A stretch of 12,875 nucleotides of DNA from Bacillota bacterium. Lineage in GTDB: Bacteria > Bacillota > Bacilli > Paenibacillales > NBRC-103111. The stretch is from positions 1 to 12,875 of the forward strand of contig JAEWAA010000677.1 in the NCBI GenBank assembly GCA_023391955.1, in the 5' to 3' direction. The notes under the pieces are model-generated. The model saw only the letters and a list, made by a program, of their open reading frames with translations. It was not told the DNA's origin and searched no databases. The number at the start of each line of letters is the position of its first letter. Positions within the stretch are counted from its first letter, which is position 1. Below, one piece after another: positions 11,868 through 12,875 of this stretch. A program made the position numbers and the translations under genes.

Positions 11868-12875
11868 CTAGTCCTGGCTCACCAGCTGCCGCCACAGCAT
11901 GTACAGCGCCTGCTTGGCGGCCCGCAGCTTCACAATCTCCCTGCTGCCGCCCAGCCGGTTCTTGGTCACCTCTACGGGACCGTCCCGCTTGGCTAAGCCG
12001 ATATAAACCAGCCCCGGGGGTTTACCCTCCGACGAATCCGGTCCGGCCACACCCGTCACCGACAACGCGTAGTCCGCATCCAGGGAGCTGCGCAGATTAG
12101 CGGCCATCAGCTCGGCGGTCCGATCACTCACTGCACCCGGCGCGCCTTCTCCCTCCAGCACCTCCATGGGGATCTCCAGCAGCTTGTGCTTCAGCCCGTT
12201 GGAGTAGCTGACAATGCCACCCTTGAAGGCCGCAGAACTCCCCGGAAGGCTGGTCAGGAGATCCGACAGCAGTCCGCCGGTGCAGCTCTCCGCTGTCACC
12301 AGCGTCTCTCCACGCTCCTTCAGGAGACGCAGCACCGCTTCTTCGATGCCGATATCCTCCCGGGCATAGAGATATTGCCCTACCCGCTTGCAGATGGCAT
12401 CCTCCACCGGCTGCAGCTTCCCGTCGGCCTCCTCCTTGCCGGAGGCCTTGGTGGCCAGCCTGATGGTGACCTCGCCCTCCTTGGCATACGGGGCAATGGT
12501 CGGGTCCTGCTGGCTTTCGATAAGATCCAGCAGCTCATGCTCCAGCGTGGATTCCCCAATCCCGGCAAATTTCAGCATGCGGGAATACAAGGGGCGTTCC
12601 TCCCCCATCGCCTTAAGCAGCCAGGGTTTGCCGTAGCCCGTAAACATGGGCTTCATCTCCTTGGGCGGCCCGGGAAGCAGCATGTAGCGGCAGCCCTCCG
12701 CTTCGAGCGCTACTCCCACCGCATGCCCGGTATCATTGGGAAGAGGATCGCTGCCCTCCAGCATCAGCGCCTGCCGGGCATTGCTTTCCACCATATGGAC
12801 GCCCCGGGCCTCGAAAAAGCTGCGGATACGGTCCATGGATGGCTCATGGAGGATCAGCGCTTTAGAGAGATACCG
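11868..12875 (-). CDS. cinA: Competence/damage-inducible protein CinA, C-terminal 335 residues (cut by window edge)
   Basis: The reading frame is open to the right edge (it begins RYLSKALILHEPSMDRI here), so the ATG at 12836 is internal and the true start is outside. The visible part has the end of the N-terminal MoaB/MoeA-like domain (SNARQALMLEGSDPLPNDTGHAVG, then LLPGPPKEMKPMF) and the complete C-terminal CinA domain with ETLVTAESCTGGLLSDLLT and a VTGVAGPD segment. CinA proteins are linked to pyridine nucleotide salvage (NMN deamidase in the C-terminal domain, ADP-ribose hydrolysis in the N-terminal one). In Bacillus cinA lies next to recA and the two can be cotranscribed during competence; here a 1.3-kb gap with a terminator separates them. 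Confidence 0.95.
   Translation of the reverse strand, partial: RYLSKALILHEPSMDRIRSFFEARGVHMVESNARQALMLEGSDPLPNDTGHAVGVALEAEGCRYMLLPGPPKEMKPMFTGYGKPWLLKAMGEERPLYSRMLKFAGIGESTLEHELLDLIESQQDPTIAPYAKEGEVTIRLATKASGKEEADGKLQPVEDAICKRVGQYLYAREDIGIEEAVLRLLKERGETLVTAESCTGGLLSDLLTSLPGSSAAFKGGIVSYSNGLKHKLLEIPMEVLEGEGAPGAVSDRTAELMAANLRSSLDADYALSVTGVAGPDSSEGKPPGLVYIGLAKRDGPVEVTKNRLGGSREIVKLRAAKQALYMLWRQLVSQD

Overview
The window looks like chromosomal DNA from an endospore-forming, fairly GC-rich Bacillota, most likely Paenibacillus or a close relative. This rests on the order cinA - recA - recX - rny - ymdB - spoVS, the near-canonical SpoVS, strong purine-rich ribosome binding sites, TTGACA/TATAAT-type promoters and stem-plus-U terminators. 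All recognised genes lie on the minus strand, so transcription runs from high to low coordinates. The genus is inferred from gene order and protein style, not from a search.

Layout in the direction of transcription: cinA enters from the right edge and ends at 11868. A gene-poor gap of about 1.3 kb follows (10524-11867). It holds two 183-bp nested inverted-repeat units, a short interspersed 10-mer repeat, a promoter followed at once by an intrinsic terminator with a competing antiterminator stem, and then an SOS box and the main recA promoter. recA (apparent TTG start) is followed by recX after a hairpin with a weak U-tract. A roughly 440-bp stretch with an unrecognised 75-codon ORF and a palindrome-bearing promoter leads to rny. 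Then come ymdB, which appears to start at ATT, and spoVS; both end at strong terminators.

The left part is metabolic: an M19 dipeptidase, a two-gene 2-oxoacid:ferredoxin oxidoreductase (korA with fused gamma and alpha regions, and korB, overlapping by 13 bp), a stand-alone phosphate propanoyltransferase (pduL), and a MarR-type regulator whose stop codon overlaps the start of a short-chain dehydrogenase/reductase cut by the left edge.

How they work together: RecA and RecX form an SOS recombination module. RNase Y and YmdB are a conserved pair in RNA turnover and cell-fate control. SpoVS acts in sporulation. KorAB would make acyl-CoA and reduced ferredoxin from 2-oxoacids, and PduL could convert acyl-CoA to acyl-phosphate, although each has its own terminator. 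The least explained material is the cinA-recA gap, the ymdB start and the rny promoter region. I found no tRNA, rRNA, CRISPR array, transposase or phage gene.
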